The notes under the pieces were generated by a model. It was not told the origin of the DNA, ran no database searches, and worked only from the letters and a program-made list of their open reading frames with translations. Of a DNA stretch of 64,000 nucleotides, positions 34,901 to 45,640 are shown one piece after another. Source of the stretch: Serinus canaria (taxonomy: Eukaryota > Chordata > Aves > Passeriformes > Fringillidae). The translations under genes were made by a program, and so were the position numbers. The first letter of the stretch is position 1. The number at the start of each line of letters is the position of its first letter. The stretch spans positions 558,001 through 622,000 of the forward strand of contig NC_066334.1 of assembly GCF_022539315.1 (NCBI RefSeq). Reading direction: 5' to 3'.

Positions 34901-35650
34901 CCCAGCGCCTGGCTAAGCCGCCCGCTCGGACCCTCCCAGGAGGGAGCCGCGCGTCACCCGCTCTCAAAGGGGCGACGCTGTCAGCCGGGACCCGCGGCAC
35001 CTACAGCAATATGGTCCTCTCAAACAAGTCGGACAAACAAGGCCTTTATAGGCACTCTTTTCTTCTGGAGTGGAAGAGAGAGGAGCCGGGGGAGATCTCG
35101 GGGGCGTCCCACCGCAGCGGAGCAGCACACAAAGGCTCGCAATGAAAGGGGCACCAGCAAATCCTCTTAGGGCTTCGCTGTGTGCACATTCATCTCCCGG
35201 CCCCATCTGCCGGGGGGATCCCCGGGAGCGAGGGGGGAGAGCGGCTCTCCCTGCCCCGCCGCCAAAGCAAGCAAAGCGCATTCAGGGAGGGAGAAAGGCA
35301 TGAAAAGGAAGAAAGGCCGAGCCATGCCGGTGCAGAGGCGGGGGAATGCAGCTCTGCCGGCGAGGGGGGCTGCCTTAGGGGGGAGGGGGGGCTGTGGGAG
35401 TCCTGAACACCCCTGGGTCCCCGGGGATGAGATGGGAGCAGGCTGGGCAGGGAGAGAGCCTGGTGCCTCTGGGCAGCAGAGCCGTGCTGGCACCCTGGGC
35501 ACAGAGGAATCCTCCGCGGAGGTTCCTTCACCAGTGGAGACCTACTGGGAACTGGTGGGGCTGAGGAGGATGGAGGTGACCCGGCCAGGTGCGCAGCCAA
35601 TGAGCTCTTAATGGTGCTTGATCCCACACAGGCTGAGCCAAGCTAACAGG
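34901..35650. other. GC/CpG-rich patch
   Basis: CpG-enriched relative to its flanks, with open frames on both strands that have no recognisable domains. Possible promoter of an unannotated transcript; not supported further. Confidence 0.35.
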
Positions 35651-37632
35651 ACCAGAATTTCTTCCCAAGACAGGGGAATGCCAGGGATATTTTAGTCTGG
35701 TCTGGAGGAAACACCTGTCCCTTCCCGGCAGGAGGTGCTGTCTCAGTAAATAACACACACTCATACCCAGTTCTTGGTGCTGCAGGATGGCAAATGTCCT
35801 GTCTCCCACGGGTTTGCCTCTTCTTTTTCCTGCCCTACCTGCAGCCTTTGTGCATTGGTGAGCACAAGCATGTGTCTAAACCAGGTCAGTCTACACCAGA
35901 GATTCTCTCCCTGCTCCCCCCAGTTCAGAGCAGACAGGCTGAGGTGCTCAGACCTGGTTTAGCAGATCCAAAAGGTTAGGTCAGTGTGGCAGTTTTTGGA
36001 CAGCTGACCCAGAGGAGCTGGGAGCCCTGCCTAGTCTCAGACACAGCAAGGACAAAACCCAAGCAACTTAAGTCCAGCCTAACCCACCTGGGGGATGATT
36101 GATGTGCTTGTCTAGTGATGCCAGGGACTTGCACACTGCAGCTCTGTGGGGAGACTGGGGAGAATGGCATGTTCTCTCTCATTTGGGTGAAGGATTTAAT
36201 TACTGCAGCCAAGGCAACTTGTCTCTCCTTCCAGCCTGGAGCAGCTCCAGTACAGGGAGTGGTCCTTCCTCTCCAGTGGCCTGGCTCCAGGAGCCCTTCC
36301 AATTCTGCCGTGAGGTGGTTGGGTCATGCACTGGGAGATCATCTCTTTTCTGCAGCTGGGTGAGGCTGGATGGGAAGGAGGACAAAATGCTGGAGAGGCA
36401 AGGAGGTTCACAGTGCCCCAGGTCTCTTCAGGAGTGGGGCTGAGCTTGGGATGTGGTTGCTTAGGCCAGTCCCATCAGGGTCCCTTAGGCTTCCAAGCAT
36501 GTGGCTGAGGAAATTGTGCAGGACTGAAGCAGTGGCAGCCAATTCCCACCTGGGGAGCTCCAAAGCAGCTCCCCGGCACATGACTGGGTTGGATAGCAGC
36601 AGGCACATCCATTTTCTGGAGGCTGCTGCTCCCTGCTGGGTGCAGAGATGACTCAGGAGCAGGTCAGGTAACTCCTGGTGCCAAGCTGGTGATGAAGGTC
36701 AGACAGTCTGTGTGAGGCTCTGCAAGGTGAGACTGTGGGAGACATGAAACAGTGACAGACCCAGGGAGAGGAGGGTGCAGGCCACCACCTCTCCAGAGGC
36801 CACCACGTGCCACCCACACCAGTCTGCTGAGTGACGCCATGGGAAGGGCTGCACAGCTCATCACCCGAGCTGCTGGTGACATCTCAGGCTCTGGGACTAC
36901 CCACGCATCCAGCCAGGTGCCAGCTGGCTCCCCAGTACAGCCCAGGCCTTTCCAGTTATGGCAGGAAAGGTCTGTGGGAAGGGCTCAGGGCTTTGGCTGC
37001 TGCATGTGACCATCAGATAAGTCTGAGCTGTGGCTGGCATGGCTGCATTTGGAAGAGCCAGCTGGAGCAGTTCTTGCACAGGCAGGGAACATGTTGTGTT
37101 TGTCCCAGCTGGATATTCCAAAATCTGTGAGGTGCGTGGGAGAAAGGAGGGGCGCAAGAACATCATCAATGACTCCACTGGGGATCCAGCATTAGTGCAG
37201 GGATCAGGGAGGGAATGTTGAAAAGGCAAATGAGGAACATGTGGAGGACGTGGCACTACCTCACAGTCTCTGATTGACCATTTCTGCTCCAGTCACCTTC
37301 ACCCTTGTCCCAGCCACCACATTCTCCTGAGAGGGAGGGCTTGTGATGTCCCTAGGAATGCAACAAACATGCTCATGAAAATTGCTTGTGTGGACTTACT
37401 TTCCAGTGCATGGAGGTGTCCACATGCATCACGGCCTTGGCTTCCAGGAAGCCTTCTCATAACAGAGCTGCAGGAGTGTGAGGACTCATGCCCTGGAGAA
37501 GGTGCTGGTCAGGCACAGGGGTGCCCAGTGCACACTGGACAGTCCTTATGCACCAGGAGATCTCTCACAAGGGCAGTGTGAGGTGCTTCAGAGTGAGATA
37601 CAGCTTTTGACATAAACCACTGCCATGGAGCT
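35651..37632. other. intergenic, nothing recognised
   Basis: No supported exon or clear repeat. Confidence 0.4.
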
Positions 37633-37745
37633 TTCATAGAATCACAGGGTGGTTTGGGTTCAGTGAGACCTTAATGTTCATCATGTTCCATCTCCCCTGC
37701 CATGGGCAAGGACACTTTCTACTAGACCAGGTTTCTCCAAGCCCC
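37633..37745 (-). mobile_element. CR1 LINE, short 3' fragment
   Basis: 'catagaatcacagggtggtt', 'ccctgccatgggcaaggaca' and 'ctagaccaggtttctccaag' match the last 110 bp of CR1 in reverse. Minus strand. Confidence 0.82.
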
Positions 37746-39132
37746 ATCCCACTTCCTGCCCATCACCCAGCTAGGAGCACTTGACACGTGGGAAAAAAGG
37801 TTCAATCCATGCCCTAGTTTGGATTTTTTTGCCTCTGGTGGAAGGCAGCATATGTGATTTTTTATTTCTATTATTCTGAAGACAGTGCTTTGAGTGTCTT
37901 CAGTCTCCACCAAGTGAAAACACATTTTGTTGATCCTGTAGAGCTCATATCCTGTGGCAATCACTCGGTGTGTGAAAGTGGATCCCTAACAAAAAAGATC
38001 AGAGATTGCATCAGAAGACCTCAAACATCCCCTGTCGGAGGCCAGCAGAGCTTCTCTGAGAGCAATAAACACTGTTGACATTTTGCCGTGTGTGATTCCA
38101 GCAGGATGTGGGAGGCGGAGTGGGCTACCAGGTGCTGTGCTGGCTGACCCCCTCGGCAAGATCCGCTGTCCCCGGGCAGGATGCGAGCAGGGCTCCGATC
38201 CACGCCGGTGCCAAACGCCAGTGCCTTCAGCCCCTTCTCTGCTCAGCCTCGCAGCAGCCTTTGCCTCGCCCTTCTCTCGGCAGTGTGGTTCCTTGCAGCC
38301 GCACGGATTTCTCCTCTTGGCTCTCCTCCCCTTCCTTCAGGCCTGGAGCTGCTGGGAGGAGCAGCTCCTTCCCGGAGCTCTGGAGGTGGGTGGGATGGGC
38401 TGCAGGCAGGCACGGAACTCTCTGCGCTGCCAGGGATACTCTCCTTGCACTCCTGCGTCCTTGCAGAGCTGGGCTGACAGGGACGGGACTCTGCAGGAGC
38501 GGAGCCCGGAGCAGGGCATGGGAGAGCTGTAATCGAATCCCAGTGGTTTCCACGCTGCCCCCGAGATGGACTTGCGGCAGCTCCCGGAGATTTCTGGCAC
38601 TGGTCGTGTCCCTGTTGGCAGCGCTCCTCCCGCTCCGGGGCCGCTGTTTGCTTATCTAGAGCCATGATTTAACACAGACGCAGGAACTCACACACTCTCT
38701 CCCAGTCTCTTTCAAATTACTTTATTGCTTCCTGTCAACCAGCCGAGCATATCCTGTTAATATACAATCCCCAACGAGCCGTTTTCACAGCGTAATCCCC
38801 CTCGGGCAGATAACATGGCTCAGCTCCCGCAGGATGCCTGGCTCTGCCTGAGGATGCAGGATCCCAGCACTGGGCAGGTATTTTCCAGCAAAGTGGGGCT
38901 GCTGCCGTTGTTGTTGTTAAAGATCAATTCCAGTCCTGTGAGAGATGCTGGCTTGCTGCCAGTCCTGTGTTATTCCATCACCTGGTGACCTTGCTCACCA
39001 AGTGCGGTCCCATGCTGGATGGCAGGGAGGGTCCTGGTGCTGGAACCTTACTCCCAGCTCTCTCATCCCTGCTCCTGAGATTTGTCCTGCTCCAGAGATA
39101 CATCTTTATCCACCTGCTGCACTGGGACAGCA
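37746..39132. other. intergenic, modest CpG patch
   Basis: No gene recognised. A moderately CpG-rich stretch lies at 38,090-38,670. Signal-peptide-like hydrophobic runs in one frame there have no supporting splice structure. Confidence 0.35.
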
Positions 39133-39223
39133 ATAGAATCATAGAATCACAAAATCACTAAGATTGGAAAAGACTTCCAAGATCATCAAGTCCAACTTTT
39201 GACTGAATACCTTGCCCACTAAA
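39133..39223 (-). mobile_element. CR1 LINE, 3' fragment interrupted by microsatellite
   Basis: 'tagaatcatagaatcaca', 'taagattggaaaagacttcc' and 'aagatcatcaagtccaactt' are the reverse of a CR1 3' end. The fragment reaches the 'actaaaccatatcc' motif of this subtype, and there the hexanucleotide array begins. Confidence 0.85.
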
Positions 39224-39325
39224 CCATATCCATATCCATATCCATATCCATATCCATATCCATATCCATATCCATATCCATATCCATATCCATATCCATA
39301 TCCATATCCATATCCATATCCATAT
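39224..39325. repeat. (CCATAT)n microsatellite, 17 perfect units
   Basis: Seventeen uninterrupted hexanucleotide units over 102 bp. The first unit coincides with the CCATAT already present in the flanking CR1 remnant, so the array looks like an expansion of internal CR1 sequence. The Tyr-Gly repeat frame on the minus strand is a by-product. Confidence 0.97.
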
Positions 39326-42300
39326 TGCTCCAGGGACTGCAGGTTGTTCCTTTTGCTGCTGCACAACCTGTGTCCCAGAGAAGGTCAGTTCAGGAGATAG
39401 CCATAAATCCTGGAGGTGGTGTTGGGAACATATATGGGGTCTCTGGTCCAACCTCCTGCAGTGTCATCAGCACTAGGTCAGGGTGGATGTGGCAGGTTCT
39501 GGAAACCCTCTAGGGGATTTTCTGCAACCTCAGGGTTTCTTACATTGAGTGAGTGTTGATGCTGACAGTGTTCTACCATCTGCCATGAGGTCCTGTGGGT
39601 GTCTCAGCACCAGTTGGAATGTCCAAAGTAGGACATCTGCCATGGCTTGCTGTTCTAGGGAACCTGCTGTGTTTCTCCTACCCGTTTCTGATCCTCCCTG
39701 CTCAGTCCCTTGCTAAGACATCTGTGTGTCTTGACACTGCATTTGTAGGACATTCATGCTTCTCTGCCCCACCTGGTCTCCTCCAGCCTCCTCATGGGCT
39801 TGCTCCCTAACCCTGATGTCCATCTGATGTGCCAGCTAAGCCTGTGTCTACAGCAGAACATGAAGAAAATCCCTTTCAGAGAATATCACTGTGATTTTTG
39901 GTTCTGGGGTGTGGAAGTGTCCTGAAAACCAGGTCACTGTGGAGCCTGTGCATCCTCTCTGTCCTTGTGCCAGCCGATCCTGCTGTTCCTGGGCTGCCTG
40001 TTCTCCACAGAGGCAAAAGGACATAGTGGCTGTGCTGTGGAGGGATGGATACCAGGGCTACTGAGTGTGTGGGCATCTGAGCTTTTGGGCTGCTCCAAAG
40101 GCAAACGAAATGGACAGATGATGAATTTGGCTTCAGGATTCACCCTGTTCCTCTCAGCACTGCAGACACTGCAAGGCACAGTGGCTCAAGCCCAGACAGC
40201 ATCCCTTCTTTCCTGGGAGCAAAGACCTGTGCTGAACCTCCCTGACAGGATTCACTGCATCTTCTGTGGACATTTCTTCAGCAAACGCTGAAGGACCCTC
40301 GGGGCTGATCCCACTTGGCTCCTGGTTGCCAGCTAAAAGCCACTGTTGCTGTCTCTCCCTTGTCATCCTCCATTGGCCCAAGGAAAGGGAACACGAGATG
40401 CAGCTGTAGCATGACATATGGCTGTATTTTTGTGGTTCTATCTCCCAGGTTTTCCCTCGCTCCTGCCCCCAGTACAGTTTTATTGTCTGAAGTTGTTCCT
40501 GGAAGTTGAGGACAATCTTGGTGCTGGTTGTTGGATTTACTACCAGCTGGATCCTGCCCTCAAGTACTTGTGATTCTCTCTACACTTAACACCTCATTAG
40601 CTGGAACATCCACTTGCAGAGCGCAGCTTTGCTGTCTGAAAAGAAGGAAAATCTTGTTTGACTCAGACGTTACACAGATCACTTATCTCAGAGACATCTG
40701 AACAGCCGGGCTTGGAAATTGAGTCCAAATTAAAAACCAGTTGAGAAGAAGTATCTGTCCTCCCAGGTAAATCAGGGGCTGATTTATTTCCTTCCCAGTG
40801 TTCCTACTGAGCACTGCATTCAGCACAGCGCCAGCCCAACATATTCCTGCCTCCATATCCGAAGGCTGGAAGGCTCTGTGCTTGCTGTGCCCGCAAGGCT
40901 GGAGCACCCATGTGCACCCCTCAACTGCCCTCAGAGCTGGCTCCTGCTCCCCTCCTGCTCCCTCTCACGGGGCCCTGTGCCAGCTCCCTCAGCTCCTGCT
41001 GGAGTCCCCACCCCAGCATCGGCACAGCAACGCCAGCTCTTCATTCCCAGCTCTCCAGACAGAACAAAACACACCTTGAGAAAGCAAAGTAAAGCCAAAT
41101 TAAAGAGCTCTTGGCTGCATGAATGCAACTGGTAGGGCTGTGCTGGAGGTCCCCATCCTGCCCTGGTGCCGTGTTGATGGCAGGGAGCCCCTACAGGGGC
41201 TCAGTGCAGAGGTTGGTGTAGCCCATAGGACAAGTCTCTAGCATCCACAACATCTCCCAGTGGGCCAGGAAGGATTTTAACAGAAGAAAGAGGACAGACT
41301 GGGGGGGCTGTAGGAGTCCAGGAAGATCTGTACTGATGACTTTCCAGCTATTTTAATTTCCATGGATTTCCCTGTGTCTTCTAAATTCCTGTATCTTCAT
41401 TCCAAGGACTTTTCCAGCCTGCACTTGAATCCCTGTGAATTTTGTGTCCCCAGTTCTGCTGAGGAGGTCAACAGTTCATTTTCCATCCATGTGAAGAATC
41501 ACCTCCTTTAATCCCAAACCCCCATCCTTTAGACCCTGGCCCTGGACCTCACACAAGTGTCATTTGAGGGCTTTGGTTTATTCCTGGGAGAGGACAGAGA
41601 AGGGAGCAACCTTGTCGCTGTGCAAGTGAAGTTATGGATGCTTTTCCTATGGCATCACTTATCCTTTGTCACCTCCTTGCTCACCCCTATTCCTGCAGGA
41701 CAGGCTGGAGACCTCCCTCTGCTTACTTCCCTCTGCAACCATCTCTTATGCAATTAAAATGACAAGGAACTCCCTTGACTCTCCCAGGCTTCCTGCTTTC
41801 CTTAAACAACTTTCAGCTAGGAACTTAAAGGAAAGCTTTTGGAACCCCTAGCAGATGCCAGGAGCAGATGGCACTGACCGTGTGTGTTTGAGCACTCTGG
41901 AGGGCTCTGAAGGGTTGTGAAGCAGGAGAAGCCCCATGGACTTTCCTCTGGTGACAGCACTGACCCAGGGGTCTTCAGCTGCCCTCTAATACATGGAGTT
42001 TATGTCTCCCAGGAACTTTTCATATGGCCACCACAGCACTCCTCAAGGCACCCCATCCCCTCCCGGTGTCAGGACAGGATGGTGAGGGCTCAGCCCTGAT
42101 GCTGTGCCCCTGGTCCCTTCAGGAGCAGGGACACCTCAATGAGTGGAGGAGCAATCAGTAGTCCCAGGTGCTTATGAGAATCCCCAAAGGAACACTCCAG
42201 GAGAAATTCCACAGGGACCAAGCAGGATGCTGATTCCAGGGCCAACGGGGTCTCAGCAGCTGCAAGGACCAAGTCTTGGTGGGGAAATCTGCAAAGACCC

Positions 42301-42361
42301 TCCTCAATGGACCACACTGCAGGGCTGGATGAAAGAATGACCTTTGTGATCATCACTATCC
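39326..42361. other. intergenic, nothing firmly recognised
   Basis: No supported exon. The part around 41,330-41,540 faintly resembles an old minus-strand CR1/L3 fragment, but not well enough to call. Confidence 0.4.
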
Positions 42362-42367
42362 CCTGTG
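42362..42367. repeat. target-site duplication, left copy (CCTGTG)
   Basis: CCTGTG immediately before the LTR's first TG; repeated exactly at 42918-42923. Confidence 0.8.
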
Positions 42368-42917
42368 TGTCACCATCCTATTTTCTGAAAAATCCTCTTT
42401 GCCCAGGATTCTTCTCCTGGGAAGATGAGAAGCCTCAGATAAAAAGGAAAACAGTATTATCTCATTTGCTTCTCCTGTGTTTGCTGCTTTGGAATGTGGT
42501 TGGAGACTGTTTATCCAACAGGTGAGTGTTTGATTGGTTTCATATGTATTCTTTTAACTTAATGACCAATCGCCATCCAGCTGTGTCAGGACTCTGGCAA
42601 GAGTCATGGGTTTTTCATTAGTACCTTGTTAAGCCTTCTGTCTGTATCCTTTCTCTTTTCTTTAGTATAGTTTTAGTATTGCATAATATATAATATAATA
42701 TAATATAATATAATATAATATAATATAATATAATATAATATAATATAATATAATATAATATACTATAATATAATATAATATACTATAATATAATATAATA
42801 TAATATAATATAATATCATATAATATAATATAATATAATATAATATAATAGCCTTCTAAGAACATGGAGTCAGATTCATCTTTCCTCCTAATGATGGGGG
42901 ACCCCAAAAATCCCACA
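42368..42917 (+). mobile_element. solo LTR, passerine-type ERVK-like, with internal microsatellite
   Basis: A 550-bp element with TG...CA ends (TGTCACC at left, TCCCACA at right) and exact 6-bp target duplications (CCTGTG). The body matches, from memory, a common songbird LTR type: 'tctgaaaaatcctctttgcc' near the 5' end and 'aacatggagtcagattcatc' with 'gggggacccc' near the 3' end. The promoter/poly(A) area has been stretched by a pentanucleotide array (42,683-42,850), so the original LTR was probably nearer 400 bp. No internal retroviral sequence is present. Confidence 0.85.
42683..42850. repeat. (TAATA)n microsatellite, about 168 bp
   Basis: About 33 units of an AT-only pentanucleotide, with interruptions at about 42,761, 42,781 and 42,816. 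It lies inside the solo LTR. Open frames through it (Tyr/Ile/Leu runs on the minus strand) have no coding meaning. Confidence 0.95.
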
Positions 42918-42923
42918 CCTGTG
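42918..42923. repeat. target-site duplication, right copy (CCTGTG)
   Basis: Exact repeat of 42362-42367, directly after the LTR's terminal CA. Confidence 0.8.
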
Positions 42924-43424
42924 CCCGGTGCTCCTGGCAGGGAACAGTACCACGATCACTGCCCCATCCTGGCCATGCCGTGCCAGGGTGCCAGCAGGCA
43001 CCTGAGCATCCCTTGGCTGGCAGGTCCCTCTGCTGCCAGGTCAGCAGCCCAAAGGGCCACAGGACAGGCTATTCCAGGGCCAGCTGTGCTCCATCCACGT
43101 TGGTAAACTGGGCAGTACTTCCTCCCACTCCCTGCCAGAGCCATGGACAGACACGAAGCAGGTCCTGCTCCTGTGCCATGGCCAGCACTCCTCAAGCCCT
43201 GAAGGGATGTGTCCCCTGCCTCTGCCTAGCCCCAAAATGATCCCCAAGGCCTCCTCACACATTTTGAGTGCAAGCCCCTGCCTTTCCCTCCTTGAAGATG
43301 TGTCCACCACCCCCATAGTGCTAGTGCATCATAAGTGCTGCCTGTCCCTTCCCACCATGCTCCTGCCCCTGTAGCCCTGTGCTTCTTCACGACACCCCAT
43401 CTTCATCCCTCAGATATCCCTGGG
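42924..43424. other. intergenic, nothing recognised
   Basis: No exon or repeat recognised between the LTR and the next CR1. Confidence 0.4.
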
Positions 43425-43806
43425 CAAGAGAGCTGGGGGTGTTCAGCCTGAAGAAGGCTCCAGGGAAACCTTACAGCCAGACAGGACCTAAAAGGGGACT
43501 GGGGGAAACCTGGAGAGAGACTTTGGACAAGGCATGTCCAGGACAAGGAGGGATGCCTTCACACTGAAATGGTTAGATGGGATATTGGGAGGAAATTCTT
43601 CCCTGTGAGGATGGTAAGGACCTGGCACAAGCTGCCCAGAGAAGCTGTCCCTGCCCCATCCCTGAAAATCCCAAAGCCAGGTTGATGGGGCTTGGAGCAA
43701 CCTGGGACAGTGGAAGGTGTTCCTGCCCATGACAGGGGGTGGAATGCAATGTGGTTTAAAGACTCTTCCAATCCAACCCATTCTATAATTCCATGATTCT
43801 ATGATA
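43425..43806 (+). mobile_element. CR1 LINE, 3' fragment
   Basis: A 380-bp plus-strand tail: 'gggggtgttcagcctgaag', 'ggaggaaattcttccctgtg', 'gcacaagctgcccagagaag', 'gtgttcctgcccatgacagg' and a well preserved 3' terminus ending in two ATTC(T)ATGAT-type units (ttccatgattctatgat). Confidence 0.92.
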
Positions 43807-44140
43807 TCTTGCTGCTAGAGATTATTATTCTCATGAATCTTCAATAAAATAAAAGGTAAGTCAGTCAATATCAGAGTCAGGAGCCTGTGCATGCATCTGC
43901 TATCACTCTGCAGGAATTGTTCCAGTTCAGTCCCATTCCAGCCCAGACCCTGATGATATGGATATTCCTAGATGGATATCCAAAGGGAGAATGCAAATCA
44001 CAGAGCACAAGCCCCGTTCCTGCTGACTCCTGACCTTTCATCTCCAGACCCTGGTAGAGGGGGTTGCCTGCACACAGCTCTGCTTTCTCTGTGCCACCAC
44101 ATCTCCCATGGCTTGCTTCCCTTTGGAAATACCTGGATAG

Positions 44141-44255
44141 AGGCATAGAGTCACAGATTGTTTGGGTTGGAAGGAATCCTAGAGACCACCCAGTTCCACC
44201 CCCCTGCCATGGACAGGGACATCTTCCACTCAGGGCTCCCCCATTCAGCCTGGCT
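44141..44255 (-). mobile_element. CR1 LINE, short 3' fragment
   Basis: 'gcatagagtcacagattgtt', 'gggttggaaggaatcctaga' and 'cccctgccatggacagggac' match the CR1 end in reverse. Confidence 0.85.
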
Positions 44256-44399
44256 ACGACAACCTGTGTGTTTTCCACCCTCTGCTGTGGAAGGAGATGT
44301 GGTTGCCTCCTTCAGGTCTGTCTTTCTGTAGCACCTCTGAGGAGGAAAGAGCAGTTTCACACCAGACCATTGCCTCTCTGATCCTGTATTTGCCTTCTC

Positions 44400-45640
44400 C
44401 TAAACCCCTGCTACCTCCGAGCATTGGGGATTTTGCCCATGAGAGCCTTCAATGTAACACATAATGTTGCATTTTTTCATAGTGTCCATAAGCATTTGCA
44501 AAGCTCCTGTATTTAACACCAGCATTGACAAAACCCAGGTAGTTTTCTCCCTGGTTTCCCCAGTTTCCTATTAAATGCCATTTCATCATTCTCAAATTCA
44601 AGGATGCCACCCTGTAATTTTATAGTATTAAACACAGACCCGAGTTTGACTTTTCAGCTTTTCCACCTTCCTTTGAACAACTTTAAAACTATTTTCTGGA
44701 AGACTTCTGGACCTTGGGTTCCCTGCCACAAAATAGCTTGGGTTACATTCTTTTCTTTTACAAACCTTTACAAATGACAGCAATTAAATCGAGCATCCTT
44801 TTATGTTGTTACCCCTGTCAGTAGGTAATGCCTGGCAGTTTTTCATCACAGGTTATCTCCTGGGCAGATTTATTCTCTAACATTGTTATTTCTGGCTATA
44901 ACCAAGCACTAAAATGAAAATATTTTCCAGAATACAAACCCCATCTTCTGCCAGTCATGCCTCATGGCTGTAAAGTATTTTGGATTAAGTTGCTATATAT
45001 AACATGATATTCTGGTGATGGTTCCACCTTTTCTTTGCTGTATATCTAAATAGCCTTTTAAAATGTTGGGTGTATTTTTTTTTAAACATAAAGAAATAGC
45101 TTATATACTTGATTGTCACATCTCTCTATATTCTGGAAAAGGAGTGGTACTCAGTCAAAGGTAGGACTTGGTGACGTTGGAGGTCTTTTCCAAACTTAAT
45201 GATTATATAAGTCTATAAAGGAGGAAATCCTTATTTTTATTTAAAAATAAATATATAATATATGGTTTTATTAAATTTGCCTTATTTTAATTTTTTTTCC
45301 TTCCTGCCTCTCTATGATCCTGCTTATTGACCAAAACAAATTTTTCAGGAAGACCTGACATCTTTGCAGTCCCCAAGAAGACACTTTTATGAACTTTATT
45401 TTTCTAAAAGTTACTTTTAATTCTGAACCTGGGTTCAAATTAGCTGTCGAACAAAATATCCCAAATTTCCTGCTCAATTCTACAGTTCAAAATCTATTTT
45501 AAATGCTTCAAAAGTGTCTCTTCTCTTTAATTTATTCCCATGACTACCATTCAACAGTTTCATTCATTTTCTGAGCGGAGAACTCTCCAAATCGTAACTG
45601 CAATCTGCCAGTTGACTTTTCCTTCTTAATCTAGCTGAAG
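44400..45640. other. AT-rich block, no gene
   Basis: About 1.2 kb is conspicuously AT-rich inside an otherwise GC-rich window, with many short T and A runs and no exon. Apart from the CR1 tail at 45155-45225 I recognise no repeat. It may be an old regulatory block or decayed transposon DNA. Confidence 0.45.
45155..45225 (+). mobile_element. CR1 LINE, terminal fragment
   Basis: 'aggacttggtgacgttggag', 'gtcttttccaaacttaatga' and 'ttatataagtctata' correspond to the final roughly 70 bp of a CR1 subtype ending 'ccaacctaaatgattctatg'. Plus strand. Confidence 0.65.

Noticed and set aside
39139..39451. Tyr-Gly and Trp-Ile repeat proteins in frames over 39.1-39.45 kb
   Set aside because: They are translations of the CCATAT microsatellite and flanking CR1.
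42662..42916. Tyr/Ile/Leu-rich frame resembling a membrane protein
   Set aside because: Translation of the AT-only pentanucleotide array inside a solo LTR.
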